From: CAYRVX01 sp964642165
Lineage (GTDB): Bacteria > Planctomycetota > Phycisphaerae > SM23-33
NCBI GenBank assembly: GCA_964642165.1
Contig: CAZXOC010000171.1
Location: 1-15,920, forward strand
Direction of reading: 5' to 3'
Length of the DNA: 15,920 nt
A program made the translations under genes and the position numbers. Under the pieces are notes generated by a model. That model saw only the letters and a program-made list of their open reading frames with translations, ran no database searches and was not told the origin of the DNA. This document shows positions 1 through 6,100 of the stretch, piece by piece (the stretch's first letter is position 1; each line of letters opens with the position of its first letter).

Positions 1-120
1 GAATTCTCGGTCATCGCCAGCCAGTACACGGGCCCGACGCCGGGCGTGGGCGACGGCATGGCCGGTAACGAATCTCCGACGAAGGCCTACGGTCTGACCG
101 GGATCCGGCTGGAGGAGGTA
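1..120 (+). repeat. End of a preceding copy of the ~227-residue repeat module
   Basis: The first 40 codons align with the last 39 residues of the complete copy ending at 828. Both read FSV, then QYTG, then a short variable stretch, then KAYGLTGIRLEEV or KGYGLSGVRLEEV. A Pro-rich linker (SDTPPPPPPE) follows and leads straight into the next copy. At least two tandem copies therefore exist, and the array continues left of the window. Confidence 0.85.
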
Positions 121-3100
121 TCCGACACGCCCCCTCCGCCCCCGCCCGAGGGCTTCGTGGCGTTCAACGATTACATCCGCGGCCCCAACACACACGCCAA
201 CGCCACGACGTACGACGACTTCGACGACACCACGGACGCCACGTCCGGCTCGCTGAGGGACATCGAGACCGGCGAAGACGTCGGTGTCGTCCTGACCGTT
301 TCGGAGACGGGCATCCACCACGCCGGCTCGCAGGCTTACCCCGCCCCGGGCACCGACGCGTACGCCATCTTCAACGGATACGTGGACTTCGGCCAACCGA
401 GCAACGGCGCCGACGACAGCCTGGAGGTCAGCGTCGGCGACCACTACACCTACACGTTCTCCAACCTCGATACGACGCCCAACGTGACGTACAGCTTCCA
501 CGGCAGCGCGATCCGCGGCAACAGCAGCTACGCGGACCGCTGGACGCTCGTGACGCTCCAGGGCGCCACGGCCGCAAGACCGGACCACAGCGACGGCGAC
601 GGCATCGTGTTCATCAGCGACACCGAGGTGGCCCTTTGGACCGGCGTCAACAGCACGGGCTCGCAGGGCTTCGTGGTCGGCTGGACGGACATCGACCCCG
701 GAACCGACGGCATCTTCTCCGTCGTCTCGACCCAGTACACCGGCGCGATCCCGACGAGCGTGCACGCCAGCGGGCAGGCCGGCGGGTCCAAGGGCTACGG
801 CCTCAGCGGCGTCCGCCTGGAGGAGGTCCGCCCGAGCGGCCCGCAGTCGTGGCTGAGGCGCGAGGGCAACACGGACGGCAACACGGCCGGCGATTTCGCC
901 CGCAGCGGCGCCGACAGCAAGGGCGCGCAGAACGTCCGGATGACCGTGCCGTTCGGCACGCAGCTCCCGACGCTTCAGGGCGTGGGCTTCCACGACAACC
1001 AGCCGGCCTTCGGCAGCGCCATCCGCACCGACGTCGCCGAGGCGATGAAAGACGCCAACGCCTCGATCTGGACGCGGATCGAGCTCGACGCCCCGCAACT
1101 GCTCGGCTACGACAGCCTGACCCTTCGCATCAAGTACGACGACGGCTTCGTCGCGTACCTCAACGGCCAGGAGATCGCCCGGCGGAATGCCGACAACGCC
1201 CCGGCGTGGAACACGGCGGCCTCGGACGAGCACGACAACGCCCTGGCCGTCCAGTTCGAGGAGATCGACGTCACGGAGTTCCTCGACGAGCTGGTCGTGG
1301 GGCGCAACGTGCTGGCGATCTGGGGCCAGAACGTCTCGGCCGGCGACGCGGACCTGCTGCTCCAGGCCGAGCTGCGCGCCAGCCGGGGCTCGCCCGACGA
1401 GGGGCTCGGCCTGCGGCCGGGAATCAACGAGGTCCTCGTCCAGGCGTGGGACGGGCTGTACGGGATGGGCAACGAGCTGGAGAGCGAGGCCGTCGACATC
1501 TGGTACGACGCGGGCGCGACGCACGTCTACCCGCAGCAAGGCGCCACCGGCGGGGAGATGCCCGCGCAGGACCTGAGCGTCAACCTGGTCACGCGCGACA
1601 GCTACCTGCCGGGCGTGCCCGTGCTGGTCCGCGTGGAGGTGCTCGACGCGGGCGAGGTCTACCGCGACTTGTGGGACGCGACGGCAACGCTGACGGTGGA
1701 CAACCCCGCCGTCAACCTCGACGTCGGCCAGATCACGATGTTCAACGGGCTGGGCAGCGCCCTGGTGACGTTCACCGGCGCCGGGGGCTTCGACCTGACG
1801 GCCACGGTCAACGGCCTCAGCGACAGCGACGACCTGGCGGACCTGACCGGCGCGGCCGTGCTGGACGTCTCCGGCACGCTGAGCGATCCGTCGGATACGA
1901 CGACGTGGAGCGGAATCATCCACGTCACGGGCGACGTGCTCGTGCCCGACGGCCACGTGCTGACGGTTGAGCCGGGGACACTGGTGCTGCTGGACGGCGT
2001 GGCGTCGGGCTCCGACGGGACGGACCTCGACGTGGCGGGAGGAGGCGAGATCCAATCGCTGGGCACGGAGGACTCGCCCGTGACGTTCACGGCCTACAGT
2101 GCGGCCGAGGCGTGGGGCGAGATCCACCACAACGGCGCCGACCCGTCGCTGTACCGGTACACGAACTTCACGCGGGGCGGCAACTCGCCGGGCGGCGGGC
2201 ACACGGGCGCCGGGCCGGTCCTCCGCCCGATCGGCTCGACGATCACGTTCGAGCACAGCAACATGACCGACAACGCCGGGAAGGTGATGCAGTCCGGCAG
2301 CGGCTCGGACCTGACCTTCCGCTCCTGCCACCTGGCGCGGTCGGTGATGGGCCCGGAGATCGACAACACGGCGCTGCTGTTCGAGGACAGTTGGATCACG
2401 GAGAACAACGGCGCGAACGACAACGACGGCATCTACATCCACAGCCAGTCGTCCGGCCAGAATTGCATCCTCCGCGGCGGGGTGATCGCCGACACGGACG
2501 ACGACGGGCTGGACACGCTGGGCGCGACGGTGCTGATGGAGGACTACATCCTCCGCGACATCTACGACAAGGGCGCGAGCGTCTTCGGCGGGGAGGTGAC
2601 GTTCGACCACGTCATCTCGGTGGACAACGGCATCGGCATCTCCGCCAAGGACGGCAGCCACGCCGTGGTGCACATCGACCAGTCCACGATCGCCAACAAC
2701 ACGTGGGGCATCCAGGCGGAGAACAAGGGCGGCGGGATGGACAACGGGCTGGTCGAGTATTTCGTGACCAACTCGATCGTCTACGGCAACACGCCGTACG
2801 CCGTCCACAGCCACTACGACCTGGCCCCGATCCACTTCGACAACTGCATCGTCGGGCAGACGTGGGGCGAGAACTTCAACTACCGCGGCAGCCCCGGCCT
2901 GGTCGTCGAGACGACCGGGGAGACCTGGCCCGGCACGGGCAACCAGAACGCCGATCCGCAGTTCGTCGATCCGGCGGCGGGCGACTGGCACGTGGGGGGC
3001 AACTCCCCGGCCATTCAAGCCGGCAGCGCCGGCCAGGACATCGGCTACTACCCCCACGGCGACCCGTACGTTCCGCCCGAGGGCTCGCTGACGGAGGACA

Positions 3101-6100
3101 CCACCTGGGGTCCGGAGGACGGGCAATTCCGCATCACCGGCAAGCTGACCGTGCCGCGGGGCATCACGCTGACGATCCTGCCGGGCACGACGGTCCTCCT
3201 CGACACGGACGCGGAGCTGGTCGTCGAGGACACCGGGCGCCTCGTCGCCGAGGGCACGGCGGACGCGCCGATCCGCTTCACCCACACGCCCGGCTCGGGC
3301 ACGTGGGAGGGCATTCGTTTCGTCGACAGCATGCAGGGCAGCGTCATCCGCCACGCGGTCCTGGAGTACGGGCAGAGCACCAACGGCATGATCGGGCTGA
3401 CCAACTCGGAGCTGCTGCTGGAGGACAGCCGCCTGGGGCATTCCGAGCGTCGGCGGATCGCGACGCGGGACTCCTCGCTGATCGTCCGCAACTGCGTCTT
3501 CGAGGACATCTGGGAGGCGGTTCCCGTCCCGACGCCGGACAACGTCTGCGAGCACGTCTGGGGGCGGGGCATCGCGCCGGGCGGCGTGTTCCTCATCGAG
3601 GGCAACGTCTTCGGCACGACGCCGGGGCACAACGACGCGATCGACTTCGACGGCCCGTTCCGCCCCGACCCCGTCGCCCAGATCCGCGACAACCTCTTCC
3701 TCGGCGGCGGCGACGACGCCCTGGACCTGGAGACCGACGCCCACGTCGAGGGCAACGTCTTCCTGCACTACGCCAAGGACCAGTACAATTCCGCTGCCGG
3801 GGAGTCCAACGTGATCTCCGCCGGCAGCGGGCACCACTTCGTCGTCGTGCGCAACGTCTTCCACGACTGCGACCACGTCATCCTGGTCAAGGAAGACTCG
3901 ACGCTGACGTTCGCCGGCAACACCGTCTCGGCATGCCGCAAGGCGGCGATCTACTTCGACCTGCCCGGGCACACCGCCGGGCCCGGCGACGGGGCGACCG
4001 TCGAGAACAGCATCTTCGCCGACACGCCGACGGCCTTCGACAAGGCCGGCTCCGACGCGGCGCTGACCGTCAACCACTCGCTGGTCAACGAGGGCGACCT
4101 GCTGCTGGGCACGGGCAACCTCACCGGCGATGCGCGATTCGTCGACCCGCAGAGCGACTGGCGGCTGGACAACGGCTCGCCGGCGGCCGCGGCGGGCGCG
4201 TTCGGCCTGGACATGGGCGCGTACGTCCCCGCCGGGGCGGGCATCGCCGGCGACGTCTTCGCCGAGACGTACGTGACCGACGCGACGTTCGACGTGGGCG
4301 GCAACGCCGCCGAGGCCTACCGGTGGCGACTCAACGGCGGCGGCTGGAGCGCCGAGCAAGCGCCCGGCACGCCGATCGTCCTGACCGGGCTCGACGCCGG
4401 CGAGCAGCTCGTCGAGGTGATCTCGCGCGACTCCACCGGCGCGTGGCAGACGGAGGCCCAGGCCGGCTCCTTCGCCTGGACGGTGGACCCGGGCCTGTCG
4501 CGCGTGCTGATCAGCGAGTTCCTGGCCGTCAACCGGGCGGCCCACGAGCTGGAGCTGACGTACCCCGACGTGATCGAGCTGTACAACGACTCGCCCGTGG
4601 AGGTGAACCTGCTCGGGTGGAGCATCACCGACGATCCCGGCGACCCGACGGCGTTCGTCTTCCGGACCGATACGATCATCCCGGCCGAAGGCTACCTGCT
4701 GCTGTACGCCGACGACCCCAACGTGCCCCTCAGCGGCATCCACCTGGGCTTCGCGATCAGCGGCCATGGCGAGGGGATCTACCTCTACGACGCGCCGGCC
4801 GGGGGCGAGGAGGTCGGCGAGCTGGTCGATTCCATCGAGTTCGGCGCGCAGATCGCGGACCTGTCGATGGCGCGCGTCGGGCTCGACCGCCACTGGTCGC
4901 TGGCCCAGCCCACGCTCGGCGGGGCCAACGTCGCCCAGCCGACCGGCAATCCCAAGGGCGCGATCATCAACGAGTGGTTCACCAACGGCGACGTGGTGCT
5001 CATCGAGGACTTCGTCGAGCTGTACAACCCCGACGCCCTTCCGGTGGACGTGCACGGCCTGTACGCGACCGACAATCCCGCCAACCAGAAGACCAAGAGC
5101 CGCTTCGGGCCCTACAACTTCATCCCCGCGGAGGGCTGCCAGGCCTGGGAGGCCGACAGCCAGGACCAGAACGGCCACCTCGACTTCCGCCTGAACGCCA
5201 CGATGGAGATCCTCGGCCTGTTCGACGCCGACGGGCGGCAGATGGACCGCATCTACTACACGCCGCAGACCGAGGACGTCAGCCAGGGCCGGACCCCCGA
5301 CGGCAGCGACCACGTCGAGTTCTTCTCGCTGCCGACGCCGGGCGTGGGCAACGTCACGTCGGGCTCCTCCAGCGCGACCACCGAGGACCTGGTGGCCGAG
5401 AGCGACGGCAAGAACGCCCTCGTGCCGACCGGCGACATCGGGACGAGCTGGCGGAGCGACCTCGATCTCGACGTGAGCGGATGGCACTTCTGGGACGGCG
5501 ACCCGTACGGCGTGGGGTTCGACTACGGGGACGGCGGGTACCGGGACGATTTCGGGCTGGACCTGGTCGACGAGATGGACCCCCGGACCGTGAACCGGCA
5601 CAGCTGCTACATCCGCATGCCCTTCACCTTCACGGGCGACAAGGCCGACATCACGCACCTGAGCCTCAACATCCGGTACGATGACGGGTTCGTGGCCTTC
5701 CTCAACGGCACGGAGATCGACCGGGACAACTTCGCCGGCGATCCGCAGTGGGACTCCTACGCCAACGCCGGACACTCCGACGGCGAAGCCCAGAACCTGA
5801 CCTCCTTCGACGTCACGAACTACACCCACCTTCTGCAGCCGGGGGAGAACCTCCTGGCGATCCACGGCATGAACGCCGAAGGCACGAGCACCAGCGACTT
5901 CCTCATCTCGGCGGAGCTGGTGGCCACGATCGAGACGCAGGAGCCGAACCCGTTCACGAACCTGCTGGCCGTCCACAACGACCTGCGGATCAGCGAGCTG
6001 ATGTACAACCCCGCCGGCTCGGACGACGTCGAGTTCATCGAGCTGCACAACACGGGCAGCCGCGAGCTGGACGTCACCGGCGTGCGCTTCAGCGACGGGA

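Noticed and set aside
1..6. GAATTC exactly at the window start
   Set aside because: This could reflect a restriction-cloned fragment end or chance; nothing else supports a biological meaning.
46..48. ATG at 46 as the true start of the first gene
   Set aside because: The frame is open from base 1, and the residues before and after it match the end of the repeat module, so the start lies outside the window.
2112..5684. A 1190-codon plus-strand open frame within the first gene
   Set aside because: It is the Arg/Pro/His-rich +2 shadow of the real frame, with no recognisable domain, and lies entirely over beta-helix, LTD and jelly-roll-like coding sequence.
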